Below, piece by piece: positions 25,126-34,828 of a stretch of 64,000 bases of DNA (positions are counted from its first letter, which is position 1; each line of letters starts with the position of its first letter). Source of the DNA: UBA2266 sp964406945 (GTDB taxonomy: Bacteria; Planctomycetota; Phycisphaerae; Sedimentisphaerales; Anaerobacaceae). Made by a program: the position numbers and the translations under genes. The notes under the pieces are model-generated. The model was not told the DNA's origin, made no database searches, and saw nothing but the letters and a program-made list of their open reading frames with translations. Location of the stretch: contig CAYOTO010000010.1 in assembly GCA_964406945.1 (NCBI GenBank), forward strand, positions 1-64,000. The letters run 5' to 3'.

Positions 25126-27405
25126 TCAGTTCGACTGGGGCAGTTTCCCGGCTTCGATAAGCTTGGCTCTTGCCACAAGAATACCGACCGCCAGTTGCGG
25201 GTCGACCTCCAGCGTCTCCTCGATCACGTGTTTGTGGACATCGCCGTTGCTGTCGTCGTGATCGGCCTGAAACAGAACCTCGTTCTCACGCTGGACCTCG
25301 ATCATCTTCTTGAGTTCCTCGCTGCGGAGCTTGACCTCGACATCGGGACCGACTCCCCAGTCGGAGCGGCCGAGCTTCTGCATTTCCTCGCGACTCTTGA
25401 CCCGCTGGTCCGAAGGCAGATGATAGTAAGCCATCGTGTATTTCAACTGAGCATTCTCACCCGGATAGTGGGTTATTCCCTGAACGCTGCCCTTGCCGTG
25501 GGTTCTGTCGCCGACCAGAATCGCCCGCTCGTACTTCTTATCGCCGAGAGCCCCGGCCACAATCTCCGAAGCGCTTGCCGAACGCGAATTTATCAGCACG
25601 ACCATCGGATAATCCGGATGAGTACCGCTTTTCTTGGCGGTCTTCCAGTCGCCGACCCGTCCGAATCCCGGTTGGGTCTTCACGATCAGCCCGCCGTCGA
25701 TGAACATATCGCAAATCTTCACAGCCGTGTCCAGCAGACCGCCGGAATTCTCACGCAGATCCAGAACCAGGGCCTTCATACCGGCCGATTCGAGATCGTT
25801 GAGCGTCTTCTCGAAGTCCTTGGCGCTGTCCTCGGAAAAGCTCGTCAGGCGGATATAGCCGATTTTCGACTCCTTATCGACCATATTGAACCATTCGCCT
25901 TTCTTGGACCGCTGCCAGCCGCGAATCGTTGGTATCACGATCTTATCGCGAACAATCGTAATCTCTCGCGAGTCTTCCTCGCCCGGCCGGCTTATCGTCA
26001 ATGTTACCTCGGTCCCCTTTGGGCCGGTGATCTTTTTGACCGCACACATCAGCGTCATATCCTTGGTTTCGATGCCGTTGACCTTGCTTATAACGTCGCC
26101 GGCATCCAGCCCGGATTTATACGCAGGCGTTCCCGGCAGCAGACTTGATACCGTCAGCAGGCCCTTGCGCTTCGAAATCTCCACGCCGATGCCGGTAAAC
26201 TCATTCATCATTATCTTCTGGAAATCCTCGACGCTCTTGGGCCATACCATGACCGTATAGGGATCGAGAGTTTCCAGCGCGGCTTCGGCGAACTGGGCAA
26301 TCAGAATTGACTCCGAAAGCTCGGCCGTATCGTCGTTGGTCTTGAGCACCTTGTCGAATGTGCCCATAAAATCCTTCATCCCGTAACCGGTCGGGGCCCT
26401 TTTGACCTCGTTCAGCAGACTCTTAAGCGATGCCGCCCAGGCTTCCAGTTTGTCCACCGGCGGGGGCACGAACTTCTGCGAGTCCTCGCTGTTGGGATCG
26501 TTCGGATCCGGCGGCAAAGCCTCCCTGAACTGCGGAGCACGGGCCAGCACGTCGGCCAGCAGGACGCAACGCTCTATGCCGGCCTCGGCCATTTCGCCGT
26601 AATCGATAACGCTGACATAATACAGATTCAGGAAATTAATCGCTTTGAGGAACATCAGAGGTTTAATCCCCTCGAAACGTTCTTCGCTTGATTCACACGG
26701 GCTGTCCTGGAAAGCCGCCACAATGCCGGCCTTGGTAACCAGCTCATCCGAGTATTCCTCGTAGCCCTCGTTGTTGGGATCGATAGCGGTTAGCCAATAA
26801 TAGCTGTGCGTATAGGCCTCGAGCCACTTGCCCTGCATCTCGAACTCTGACGCCGCGTCAATCGCCTTGCGAAACATGGTCCGCACAAAAGGCGACTCCA
26901 GAAGCTCGTCGCGCTGACCGTCAGCATACTCAGCGGCCTTGCTAATAGTCGTGAGGGCCTCGACCATGTCGTTAACGTCGTTAATGTCCAGGGCCTCGTT
27001 CGGGTCGTCGTAATCGCCGGTCTCGATCTCTTTAAGCCTGTCGAGCTGCTCCTGGTAGACCTCTTTACGGCTCTGCTCGCGGCGTTTTTCAATCTCGGCC
27101 TTTTCCGCCAGTACCGACTCGAGCGCCTTGAGCTGCGCCGAATTCTGGCCCTGGCTCATCGCCGTTTCGACCACCGCGCGGGCATCGTCGAACCTGCCAT
27201 CGTAAATCAGATCGCAGGCCGTTTTGACAACCTGCGCTTCTCTCGACAGCGCTTTGCTCTGCTCGACATCGGAAGATACCGACTTGCTGCGAGCTCCAAG
27301 TGCACGCACCGGCGGCGAAAACGCTATCGTAACCAGTACGATGGACCATAATACGAACGCCCTGGACTTCAGGCGCGACAACGCTCTCGTTCGTTGCTCA
27401 AACAA
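25126..27405 (-). CDS. C-terminal processing peptidase (S41 family) with long N-terminal domain
   Basis: A periplasmic Ser/Lys protease with a PDZ domain. At 759 residues it is much longer than CtpA (about 430). After a signal-anchor (about 14-35) comes a charged helical region of roughly 300 residues. The PDZ domain follows (GIGVEISKRKGLLTV to VISKVNGIETKDM), then the S41 core with LVLDLRENSGGLL and the nucleophile in SASASEIVAGALGD; GSVQG follows. The Tsp/Prc family also has such N-terminal helices. The start codon is TTG at 27405, supported by AAGGAG seven bases upstream. It may trim lipoproteins or cell-wall enzymes. Confidence 0.88.
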   Translation of the reverse strand: MFEQRTRALSRLKSRAFVLWSIVLVTIAFSPPVRALGARSKSVSSDVEQSKALSREAQVVKTACDLIYDGRFDDARAVVETAMSQGQNSAQLKALESVLAEKAEIEKRREQSRKEVYQEQLDRLKEIETGDYDDPNEALDINDVNDMVEALTTISKAAEYADGQRDELLESPFVRTMFRKAIDAASEFEMQGKWLEAYTHSYYWLTAIDPNNEGYEEYSDELVTKAGIVAAFQDSPCESSEERFEGIKPLMFLKAINFLNLYYVSVIDYGEMAEAGIERCVLLADVLARAPQFREALPPDPNDPNSEDSQKFVPPPVDKLEAWAASLKSLLNEVKRAPTGYGMKDFMGTFDKVLKTNDDTAELSESILIAQFAEAALETLDPYTVMVWPKSVEDFQKIMMNEFTGIGVEISKRKGLLTVSSLLPGTPAYKSGLDAGDVISKVNGIETKDMTLMCAVKKITGPKGTEVTLTISRPGEEDSREITIVRDKIVIPTIRGWQRSKKGEWFNMVDKESKIGYIRLTSFSEDSAKDFEKTLNDLESAGMKALVLDLRENSGGLLDTAVKICDMFIDGGLIVKTQPGFGRVGDWKTAKKSGTHPDYPMVVLINSRSASASEIVAGALGDKKYERAILVGDRTHGKGSVQGITHYPGENAQLKYTMAYYHLPSDQRVKSREEMQKLGRSDWGVGPDVEVKLRSEELKKMIEVQRENEVLFQADHDDSNGDVHKHVIEETLEVDPQLAVGILVARAKLIEAGKLPQSN

Positions 27406-27460
27406 ATGATCTCTCCTTTACATCAGAGACACCGCAAATGCCGTCGCCGGGCTGTGAATG

Positions 27461-28405
27461 CTACACACATTCTGCTGCCTTGCCCGCGCAACCAAGCACG
27501 TGCAGCTTATGTTTTACCATGGCTTTGATAGCTTCACGGCCCGGGCCCAGGTACTTACGAGGATCGAACTCGCCGGGTTTGGTCGCGAATACTTCGCGAA
27601 TTTTGGCCGTAAGCGCCAATCGAAGGTCGGTGTCGATGTTGACCTTGCACATAGCCATCTTGGATGCCTTGGTTACCGCATCTTCCGGGACCCCCATGGC
27701 ATTCGGCATATCGCCGCCGTATTTATTTATAAGATCAACAAATTCCTTCAATACGCTGCTGGAACCGTGCATCACCAGGGGGAAGCCCGGCAGACGTCTG
27801 GCTACTTCTTCGATCACATCGAAAGCCAGCTTGGGTTCTTTTTTGAATTTATACGCCCCGTGGCTTGTTCCACAGGCAATCGCCAGAGAGTCGCAGCCGC
27901 TCTTCTGAACGAATTCTTCTACCTGTTCGGGATCGGCAAGGTGTGCACTTACGTCATCGACGCCGACGACATCCTCTTCGATACCACCGAGCTGACCCAG
28001 TTCCGCTTCGACGCAAACGTCGTTCGGACGGGCTATTTCAACTACCTCTTTTGTAATGGCAATGTTCTCTTCGAATGGCAGATGAGAGCCGTCAATCATC
28101 ACGGATGTGAATCCGGCGTCAATGAACTGCTTGCAGGTTTCGACGCTGTCGCCATGATCCAGGTTGATCGCTATCGGAATGTCCGGGTTTTCGGCCGCAA
28201 CCACGTCGATAATAGCTTTAAGATAGCTCATTTTCGCGTATTTGCGGGCGCCGCGGCTGACCTGAAGGATCAGCGGAGCCTTCTCTTCGGACACCGCTTC
28301 GATGATGCCCTGGGTTATTTCCATGTTGTTGACGTTGAATGCCCCGATAGCGTAGCCGTTGTCATAGGCCATCTTGAACATTTTTCTGGTGTTAACCAAT
28401 GCCAT
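27461..28405 (-). CDS. fba: fructose-bisphosphate aldolase, class II
   Basis: Zinc-dependent aldolase of glycolysis and gluconeogenesis. The 314-residue enzyme shows AFNVNNMEI at the start of the barrel, the ligand motif NLDHGD, VEAELGQLGG, GTSHGAYKF, and the phosphate loop MHGSSS followed later by KVNIDTDLR. The final 25 residues are basic and end in Cys/Ala-rich sequence. AAGGAG nine bases before the ATG is a perfect ribosome site. The downstream protease gene follows within 56 bases. Confidence 0.96.
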   Translation of the reverse strand: MALVNTRKMFKMAYDNGYAIGAFNVNNMEITQGIIEAVSEEKAPLILQVSRGARKYAKMSYLKAIIDVVAAENPDIPIAINLDHGDSVETCKQFIDAGFTSVMIDGSHLPFEENIAITKEVVEIARPNDVCVEAELGQLGGIEEDVVGVDDVSAHLADPEQVEEFVQKSGCDSLAIACGTSHGAYKFKKEPKLAFDVIEEVARRLPGFPLVMHGSSSVLKEFVDLINKYGGDMPNAMGVPEDAVTKASKMAMCKVNIDTDLRLALTAKIREVFATKPGEFDPRKYLGPGREAIKAMVKHKLHVLGCAGKAAECV

Positions 28406-28563
28406 TATTTTTTACTCCTTATCAAATTACTGATACTGAACGTGAGAGAGCCAAACAATACCCTAAAACGCCATGGATTGAAACCATAAAACCGGCCGTA
28501 GAGCCGAAAATATCGCTCCAGAAGGCTCATCAGGACCTGGGATTCCCACCGGCTCGGCTCGTA

Positions 28564-28569
28564 ATTATA
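28564..28569 (-). promoter_or_regulatory. isolated -10-like element upstream of fba
   Basis: A perfect TATAAT lies in GC-rich sequence 158 bases before fba, without a recognisable -35. A second weak pair (TTTCAA and TATTGT, 17 apart) lies closer to the gene. Either could drive fba. Confidence 0.3.
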
Positions 28570-28674
28570 CCCCCGCGGATGCCGCCGGCCGGCAATTAAA
28601 GGCGGGATACTCGTCTGAATCGCGTGATTGGCCCCAATAAACTCGGCGGGCCGCAGCATTCTTCCAGGGCCGGG

Positions 28675-31629
28675 CTAGTATCCGGCCCCGGATCCCAGAT
28701 CCATGTATCTTCTGGGCCCCAGAGCCAGTTCCGGAACACCCTCCGGCCAAAAGCTCAGCACGACAGCACTGGTGTCCAGCGTGGAATCGCTGCTGAAAGT
28801 AAGACCCATATACAGGCGGTGATACTTGCGGATGAGCGTTATATCGCTGCGAATCCCGTGGCTGTAGTCGAAATCGTACTGGTTGGAGAATACGACTGTG
28901 TACCTGGGATCCAAGACGTAAGTAGCGGCGAACGTAACGGCGTTTGTGCCTTTTTCGCCCAGAATGTTCGTGCGTTTCAGGTAGCGGGCGCCCACATAAT
29001 AGCTCAGATTCGGCGATCTCAGCACGGCCGCACCCAGATTGATCTGCTGTACCACGCCGCTCTGCATGTCATAGTAAGCGTCGGACAAAAACGCCGTGGT
29101 CTCGCTGACACGCCAGATGAAATCGGTGCTGAAGTAGTTTCTCTTCGGCCCGTAAGTCTCGAACCGCTGCAGGGAGGGCATCAGATCGCCGTTAAATATC
29201 CGCGGCGCCGCCATTACACGGAACGGGATGAACGGCGTTGCCCAGAGAAATCTGTCCGGACCGCTCGTCCCGGCCTTTTCCGAGTCGCTGACCCATACCG
29301 CGTCCGCATCCAGACGCATCCAGTCGACCGTTTTCTGCTCGCCTACCGGACCCCGCTTGGTCTGCAGAATCTGAGTAAGCCCCACATTGAGCGTATCCTT
29401 CTGCTCGACCGCCGAATCGCTCTCCTTGTACATCACCGCAGCCGCCCGCGGCCGGATAATATGGCGAAGCTGATTGATATCCCACAAGCGCGAATAGGCG
29501 TTGGGATAAACCTTCCAGAGAGGCCTGGCCGCTGCACGGACGCCCACTTCGCCTACCCAGACCCGCTCGTCGCCGATAGTCCCGGCGTTCATTCCGTTAA
29601 CTCGCGTACGGGTGAACCCGGACCTGTCGTCCATGCCGAAGCTCTGGGCGCCGTACGGAACAACCTTCATTCCACCCCAGTTAAGCGGCATATCCAGCTC
29701 GGTCCTGTGCGAAATGAACGTGAAATTCTGCTGATCCATCGCAATCATGTTTTCGTTGCCGATTCGCTGGCGATAATTGCTCACCTGCGTATCGTTGTAC
29801 AGCGTAAACATGTTGTTGCCCAGCGACTGGCCGGTCCAGTGGAATTCGGCCGTGGGCAACTCTTCCAGCTTGTTGTTGAAATCGTTCAGCCTGGCCTTGC
29901 CCAGCAGGCTCAGCCCCCAGTTATCCTGGATTCGCTTCATGTGGACGAGGGTCTCCTCCTCCTTGCCCACGTTAAACTCTCCGCGGTAGTACTGTTCGAG
30001 GAAGTTCTGGTCGCTCAGATAGCTGACTTCGCTGGTAAACTGCCAGTCATAGGGCAGAAAATGCCGGTGCTGCCACTGAAAACGCCCCCTCAGATCCCTG
30101 GGCGGTTCCAGATGCTTACGGCTGGGTATTCTGCCGAGCCTGTCTTCGCCGTGATCGTCGATAACATAGCCGAGAAGATTGCCGAAGTAGTTTTCTTTTG
30201 TGTAAACCGCCGTTACGCCGCCCCCGAGACCGCGTTTGCTGTAATAGTCGGCCGAAAGCGTGCTTTCGGTGCCTTCCGGCTCTTTCAGGCCCAGGATTCT
30301 CGCCAGATACCACTCCGTCTCGGCCGAAGCGCCCCACCGCCCGCCGTATCCGCCGCGAACTTTCCTGATTGGCGTATCCGGCCTTTCCAGATCGCTGCGA
30401 ACCCTGTCCAGCTTAAAGACGGTGGTTTTGCCGATCTTGAACCTGGTGTCCTCCATCAGAGCATCGTAGCTGGCGTCGCCCAACGGCTCGCCCGCTTCAT
30501 TCCGGGGCGTCATATCCGTAACCGCTATTTTGGCGACTTCGAACGACATCTGCGGCGTGTGAAACTCGCTGGTGGTTACCACCACGTCCTCGCCGATGAA
30601 CTGGTCCTCGGTCAACTGCCTCAGCTTCTTGGCGCGCACGTAAATGGGTATGCCGCGTTTCGTGTCGTATGTTCGCATGTCGGCGTTTATCGCCAGGGCC
30701 TTCTGATAGTCGAAATCGTACAGCAACTCGTCGGCGCGGACGGTTCGCTGACCTTCGCGCATCACAACGTCGCCCGAGAGATAGACTGCTTCGACAACAC
30801 CCCTGGCCAGCAGGTCTCCGTTGTTGTCGGCGGCTTCGGAGAAAAGCTCGGATGAATGGAATATGACCGCGTTGTCGGCTTCGAGTTCGAGTATGTGGCC
30901 TTCGTCGTCGACTTTCTGCCAGATGTAAAACCTGCCGATCACAGTCGCGATGTCGGTGCCGTCCGCGGCCTGATCCCACTCGAATTTAGGCCCGACTTCT
31001 CCGGCCTTGGCCAGATTGATCGGGTATCTGTATCTCGGCTCCTTGCCCTCGACCGGCTGCTCGACTATTTTTGTCGCTCCGCCTGTCCGAACACGACGGG
31101 CCCGCTCCTCGGGATGCTTCTGACGGGCCGCCGCAATCGCACGGGCATACAGCCTCAAACCCCGAACATCTGCGACTTCACGCTCATCGGCGCTGACAAA
31201 TATTTCGCCGGCCACGGTAAAGCGAACGATCAAAGCAAGACCGGCTTCGGGTTCGGTATTCTCCAGATCGCTGGCTTTGGGCGCTCCGTCTTCCTCAGTT
31301 TCGATCTCGATCTTGCCTTCCAGATACGCCCTGACGTGGTAAAAATAACGGGCGTTGCCGCGAAAATCGGCTTCCTCGGTCTCCAGCCAGAAAACCGCCC
31401 TCTCGGCGCTAAGCCGATTGGCGCCGATGGTCATCACGCAGCCTTTCTGCAGGGCGAGGATGTGCTCGATTTTACCTTCGTCGGTGGTTATCTGGAAACT
31501 GGCCAGGCTCTGGCCGCTGATCCGCAGGTCCTGACCGATGAACATGCGAGCCTGCTCGGTCTCGATAGCGCCGGCTGACCGGGCCAACACCAAAAGCAAT
31601 ACACATGTTAAAAGCCGAATCCTTAGCAT
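28675..31629 (-). CDS. lptD: LptD/OstA-type outer-membrane LPS-assembly protein
   Basis: A 984-residue outer-membrane protein. A signal peptide (MLRIRLLTCVLLLVLARSA, cleavage near AGA) leads to an N-terminal OstA-like periplasmic region. Its clearest repeat is VEAVYLSGDVVMREGQRTVRADELLYDF, split over about residues 300-330. The C-terminal half of about 600 residues is beta-barrel-like, with alternating aromatic strands and a terminal aromatic strand. LptD takes LPS from the periplasmic bridge and inserts it in the outer leaflet. The N-terminal region (about 400 residues) is longer than usual and interrupted by a segment without recognisable repeats. No lptA, lptB or lptE is adjacent. Family membership is likely; whether this lineage makes LPS is not shown here. 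Confidence 0.8.
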   Translation of the reverse strand: MLRIRLLTCVLLLVLARSAGAIETEQARMFIGQDLRISGQSLASFQITTDEGKIEHILALQKGCVMTIGANRLSAERAVFWLETEEADFRGNARYFYHVRAYLEGKIEIETEEDGAPKASDLENTEPEAGLALIVRFTVAGEIFVSADEREVADVRGLRLYARAIAAARQKHPEERARRVRTGGATKIVEQPVEGKEPRYRYPINLAKAGEVGPKFEWDQAADGTDIATVIGRFYIWQKVDDEGHILELEADNAVIFHSSELFSEAADNNGDLLARGVVEAVYLSGDVVMREGQRTVRADELLYDFDYQKALAINADMRTYDTKRGIPIYVRAKKLRQLTEDQFIGEDVVVTTSEFHTPQMSFEVAKIAVTDMTPRNEAGEPLGDASYDALMEDTRFKIGKTTVFKLDRVRSDLERPDTPIRKVRGGYGGRWGASAETEWYLARILGLKEPEGTESTLSADYYSKRGLGGGVTAVYTKENYFGNLLGYVIDDHGEDRLGRIPSRKHLEPPRDLRGRFQWQHRHFLPYDWQFTSEVSYLSDQNFLEQYYRGEFNVGKEEETLVHMKRIQDNWGLSLLGKARLNDFNNKLEELPTAEFHWTGQSLGNNMFTLYNDTQVSNYRQRIGNENMIAMDQQNFTFISHRTELDMPLNWGGMKVVPYGAQSFGMDDRSGFTRTRVNGMNAGTIGDERVWVGEVGVRAAARPLWKVYPNAYSRLWDINQLRHIIRPRAAAVMYKESDSAVEQKDTLNVGLTQILQTKRGPVGEQKTVDWMRLDADAVWVSDSEKAGTSGPDRFLWATPFIPFRVMAAPRIFNGDLMPSLQRFETYGPKRNYFSTDFIWRVSETTAFLSDAYYDMQSGVVQQINLGAAVLRSPNLSYYVGARYLKRTNILGEKGTNAVTFAATYVLDPRYTVVFSNQYDFDYSHGIRSDITLIRKYHRLYMGLTFSSDSTLDTSAVVLSFWPEGVPELALGPRRYMDLGSGAGY

Positions 31630-31971
31630 TTTTCAAATCGCGTCTAAATTTCCTTGCGCGAGGTTGTTTTCATCACGTCTTCGTCCGTCCGCAGCTCTGA
31701 CCCGCACGCATACTGATACCTAAACAGAGCCCCCGCCGACTCTGCACACGCACACGCCGCGCGGGCGTCTGGGGCAAATTATATTGTGAATGAAACTCAA
31801 AGCGAGTAAAAACCGCCTCGATAAACCGAATAACCAAAAAAGTAATTATCAATGCAGGGACGCCCGAATAATCGCGGCTTTTCTCATTTACAAAGACCCG
31901 GTCGGCCGATACGTTCAACTGCCCGGCCGCCCAGCGGCCGAATGAGTCATCAAATATGTGGGAAAATCAGC
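31630..31971. other. divergent intergenic region between lptD-like and a small gene
   Basis: No gene is visible. A TATAAT on the minus strand (31783-31778) could serve the lptD-like gene, without a good -35. On the plus strand, TTGTGA and TAAAAA 17 bases apart near 31784-31812 form only a weak promoter. A strong hairpin lies at 31924-31940. Confidence 0.4.
31924..31940 (+). promoter_or_regulatory. GC-rich hairpin upstream of the 92-residue protein gene
   Basis: CGGCCGC-CCA-GCGGCCG is a perfect seven-base inverted repeat with a three-base loop, ending 31 bases before the start codon. It could be an operator or a leader hairpin affecting translation. Confidence 0.5.
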
Positions 31972-32250
31972 ATGGCAAAACCGGAATACTCCAAACATCA
32001 ACTCGGCGTAATCAACCGTTATTACGAGCACCTGGACACGATAATGCTCCAGAAGCTCGGCGAACTGGTTACGGAATTGTATCTGGCCGACACCAAGACA
32101 AAGAAGAAACGCCTCTGGGAGCGAGTCGAAAAAGCGATGGTCAAACTGAAGGTCCCGCCACAGATAAGATCGCACATACTCGAAAAACAGGATGTGAAGA
32201 TACTTGCGAAAAACCTCGAAGACTGGCTGGCCAAAGCCCCGAAGAAGTGA
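31972..32250 (+). CDS. small cytoplasmic helical protein of unknown function
   Basis: The 92-residue product is rich in Lys and Leu and looks all-helical, with a heptad-like stretch (YEHLDTIMLQKLGELVTEL). It has no signal peptide and no Cys. I do not recognise the family; composition suggests a nucleic-acid or protein-binding helical bundle. Open frame continues to 31852, but the lysine-rich helical part begins at ATG 31972. Divergent from the lptD-like gene and convergent with maf. Confidence 0.7.
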   Translation: MAKPEYSKHQLGVINRYYEHLDTIMLQKLGELVTELYLADTKTKKKRLWERVEKAMVKLKVPPQIRSHILEKQDVKILAKNLEDWLAKAPKK

Positions 32251-32258
32251 TTTTTCTC

Positions 32259-32279
32259 AATCACGGTTGAACGGTGATT
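32259..32279. terminator. weak hairpin between convergent genes
   Basis: AATCAC and GTGATT form a six-base stem, continued by three inner pairs after a G-G mismatch. It lies between the ends of the small gene and maf. It lacks a clear T-run, so its terminator role is uncertain. Confidence 0.25.
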
Positions 32280-32284
32280 CCCGC

Positions 32285-32860
32285 CTAAGCGGTGGTCTCG
32301 ATGGAGGCGAGCATCTTTTTGAGCAGTTCCATCGGCAGTCCGACCACGTTTGAAATGGAGCCATCGACTTTTTCAACGAATTCGTCGCCGCTTTCCTGAA
32401 TCGCATATGCCCCGGCCTTGCCCCGCCAGGCGTCGCTCGCCACGTGGGCGTCAATCTGCTCGGCACTGAGCTTACGCGGAAAAACCGTCGTGCTGTCGCT
32501 GTCTACGATCTCCAGATCGTCGACCTGGCGCACCAGGGCAACGCCGGTAATCACCTTGTGCGGCCTGCTGAACAGCTTGCGGGTTATCTGCTCGGCTTCG
32601 GATGCATCTTCGGCCTTGCCGATAATCTCTCCGGCAAAATCAACGACCGTATCGGCCCCCAGAACCACCGCATTCGGGAATTTGCCCGCAACCGCACGAG
32701 CTTTTGCAAGTGCGAGCAGTTCTGCATATTCGCCGGCGCTCAGGCCTTGCGCTGAATATGAGCTTTCGTCCAACTGTGAAACACAGACTTCGAATTCGTA
32801 GCCGGCGTCGGCCAGAAGCTGCCTTCGCCGCGGTGATGCCGAAGCAAGAACGATGCGCAT
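32285..32860 (-). CDS. maf: Maf-family nucleoside triphosphate pyrophosphatase
   Basis: House-cleaning enzyme that hydrolyses non-canonical or dTTP/UTP nucleotides. The 191-residue product begins with the family signature VLASASPRRRQLL, then shows GADTVVDFAGEIIGKAED and RKLFSRPHKVITGVAL in the usual order. The ATG at 32860 gives exactly the family start; the frame open upstream to 33010 lies in the neighbouring lipoprotein gene and is not used. The HExxH lipoprotein gene ends 38 bases upstream. Confidence 0.95.
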   Translation of the reverse strand: MRIVLASASPRRRQLLADAGYEFEVCVSQLDESSYSAQGLSAGEYAELLALAKARAVAGKFPNAVVLGADTVVDFAGEIIGKAEDASEAEQITRKLFSRPHKVITGVALVRQVDDLEIVDSDSTTVFPRKLSAEQIDAHVASDAWRGKAGAYAIQESGDEFVEKVDGSISNVVGLPMELLKKMLASIETTA

Positions 32861-32898
32861 AACAGGTCCGTCCGCAAATAAGTGAAGATCAAAAGGGG

Positions 32899-33936
32899 TT
32901 ATTTTGAACCGGTGATTCTCCGGCAGTATTGAAGATACTCGCGCTCGATTCGTCTCATATCCGCGCTGATATACTGCTTGAACAGATAAGGCCCGACCAC
33001 CCGATTCCACTCGATGAGCCGCGGTATGTTCCGGTCCAGAGCAATTCGACGGCAGTTCTCGCCCAGCGGCCAGTGGCCATCCATCCCGTCGGCCAGGAGC
33101 CTTCGGTAACTTGCCAAACGCTTGTTCAGCCCGGCCTCACGAAGGAATCGCACCAGGGCGTAGCTTTGACTGTAGAAACCCAGCAGGGCCTCTGACTCGT
33201 TGAGGGTCATTACCTCTCCGGGATTCGACGCGACCAGTTCGCTCAGCGGCATGGGCTTCGATGCCAGCATTCGCCGCAACGAATCGAGCCGGTACTCGTT
33301 CTTGCCCGGTTCGAAGTAGAACTTGCCGTCGCGGAGGATATTGCTCTCGAACAGCATCGCTACGCCCTCGTCGAGCCAGCTCGGCAGACGGTACCTGAAG
33401 AACCGGCTGGTAAACTGATGCCAGCCCTCGTGGCCCAGGGCCGACAATGTCCGCCCCCTGCCGATATTGTAGACGACGCACGCTCCGTTGTGGCAGTATG
33501 CCCCGGCCTTGATCTTGCAGAAAATGGGCGCCTGTTTGCCCGCGAATTCCCTGGTAAACCGCTCCCACTGCCCGCGGTCGGCGAAAAGATACACGGTGAG
33601 CTTATGCGAGGTCTCGACCTTCTCCGGAAGTTGGGTCGAATAGGCCGTGAACGCGGATTCCATAAACAGCGGAATCTGACGCAGCATCAGCGGATCCACG
33701 AGGGTGGTGTAGATTTCGTAGTGTTTGGTGGTAAGCCGGAGTCCTTCGCCGTACTCGCTCTCCCACGTCTCGATCGATTTAAGCTCAGGCGGGCTTTCCT
33801 CGAGAAGGTAACCGACTATGGTCCCGTCCATCCGCGGCTCGTGCGTAATCCGCGCTGCCGTCTGCGCATCCTCGCAGCCGCAGACCACTAAAAGAACACC
33901 CAGTCCGATTAGAGCAAGCCGCTCGACCACTACCAT
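32899..33936 (-). CDS. HExxH lipoprotein, gluzincin-type metallopeptidase-like
   Basis: A 345-residue exported protein. The N-terminus is a lipoprotein-type signal (LLVVCGCEDA; Cys19 or Cys21 lipidated). The middle has a zinc motif HEGWH (169-173), followed 14 residues later by WLDEG (187-191), where Glu190 fits the third zinc ligand of gluzincins. The pattern is like the peptidase-MA/DUF1570 proteins common in planctomycetes (family recall, not searched). It is probably a lipid-anchored peptidase on the periplasmic face. Substrate is unknown. Position beside maf looks incidental. Confidence 0.75.
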   Translation of the reverse strand: MVVVERLALIGLGVLLVVCGCEDAQTAARITHEPRMDGTIVGYLLEESPPELKSIETWESEYGEGLRLTTKHYEIYTTLVDPLMLRQIPLFMESAFTAYSTQLPEKVETSHKLTVYLFADRGQWERFTREFAGKQAPIFCKIKAGAYCHNGACVVYNIGRGRTLSALGHEGWHQFTSRFFRYRLPSWLDEGVAMLFESNILRDGKFYFEPGKNEYRLDSLRRMLASKPMPLSELVASNPGEVMTLNESEALLGFYSQSYALVRFLREAGLNKRLASYRRLLADGMDGHWPLGENCRRIALDRNIPRLIEWNRVVGPYLFKQYISADMRRIEREYLQYCRRITGSK

Positions 33937-34180
33937 TCCCCTGATACCGGAGCCGCCCTGCTCGAATTGGATCCGACGTCCTGTCGGAAATCTGTCAAAA
34001 ATGGCCCGTCCGCGGGCCCAAAGAACGTAGTATTATACTCGAAATCGGCTTGTCGTGCCAGCATATCCACGTTTTTTTCGTACCGGCCCGGCGGATTTTT
34101 TTCGCAAATCGACCGCCCGCGGTTGTCAAAAAGTCCGACCGCACAGCGCCGATAACCCGCCGCCGAACCCGCACGATGCC

Positions 34181-34783
34181 TCAATCCGCCAGCTTTCGGC
34201 CCGCCCGGTATGCCCGCTTGCTCTGCTTTTTGGTGAGCGTCGAATCCGGCTTGAACGCCGCCATGCCGAAGTGCAGGCTCGCAATTGTCTTTGCTCCCAT
34301 GGCCTTCGTTGCCATCTTGAATACGCTTCGCGGCGCTCTCATAAACAGCCTGGCGAGCATTGCAGGAGCCGCACTGGAAGTAACCGCAACCGCCTTCCTG
34401 GTGGTCTTTTTGATGCGGTTTTTCGGATAAGTCTCCCAGGGCCAGTAGGCGTAGACAATAAGCCGCTCGATAAAACGCTTCATCAGGGCCGTTACGTCCC
34501 CGAAGTTTATCGGCGAGGCGAGAATCAGCCCGTCGGCCGCATCTATTAAATCGAGTATCTCGCCCATATCATCGTCGTGAATGCATTGTTCTCGGACTTT
34601 GACATCCGGCTGTTGCGTACACTTCCTGCAGTTCGTACAGAATTCGATATGCTTGTCGAGCAGATTCACTATCGTAACCTCGGCGCCGCCCGCCTCGGCG
34701 CCTTTGGCCATCTGCGAAACCGCCGTTTCGATTGTCCGCCCCCGGCGGTAGCTGCCCACAATCGCGACTATCTTCTTACCCAT
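34181..34783 (-). CDS. NADPH-dependent FMN reductase / iron-sulfur-flavoprotein-like protein
   Basis: A flavodoxin-fold protein of 200 residues. The FMN phosphate loop is GSYRRGRT (10-17). A Cys-rich loop CTNCRKCTQ follows at about 49-57, as in iron-sulfur flavoproteins, and ASPINFGDVTALMKRF is the second flavin loop. The C-terminal 60 residues are unusually basic. Such enzymes move electrons between ferredoxin or NAD(P)H and other carriers in anaerobes. The exact substrate is not deducible. It is on the same strand as the AMMECR1 and DedA genes. Confidence 0.82.
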   Translation of the reverse strand: MGKKIVAIVGSYRRGRTIETAVSQMAKGAEAGGAEVTIVNLLDKHIEFCTNCRKCTQQPDVKVREQCIHDDDMGEILDLIDAADGLILASPINFGDVTALMKRFIERLIVYAYWPWETYPKNRIKKTTRKAVAVTSSAAPAMLARLFMRAPRSVFKMATKAMGAKTIASLHFGMAAFKPDSTLTKKQSKRAYRAGRKLAD

Positions 34784-34828
34784 CCGTAAGCTCCACTACG
34801 TCCGGTACACCCCGCCACGATAAAAAGC

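Noticed and set aside
28405..28659. An 84-codon minus-strand frame before fba
   Set aside because: No ribosome site or known motif; it overlaps the probable fba leader and runs into the fba start.
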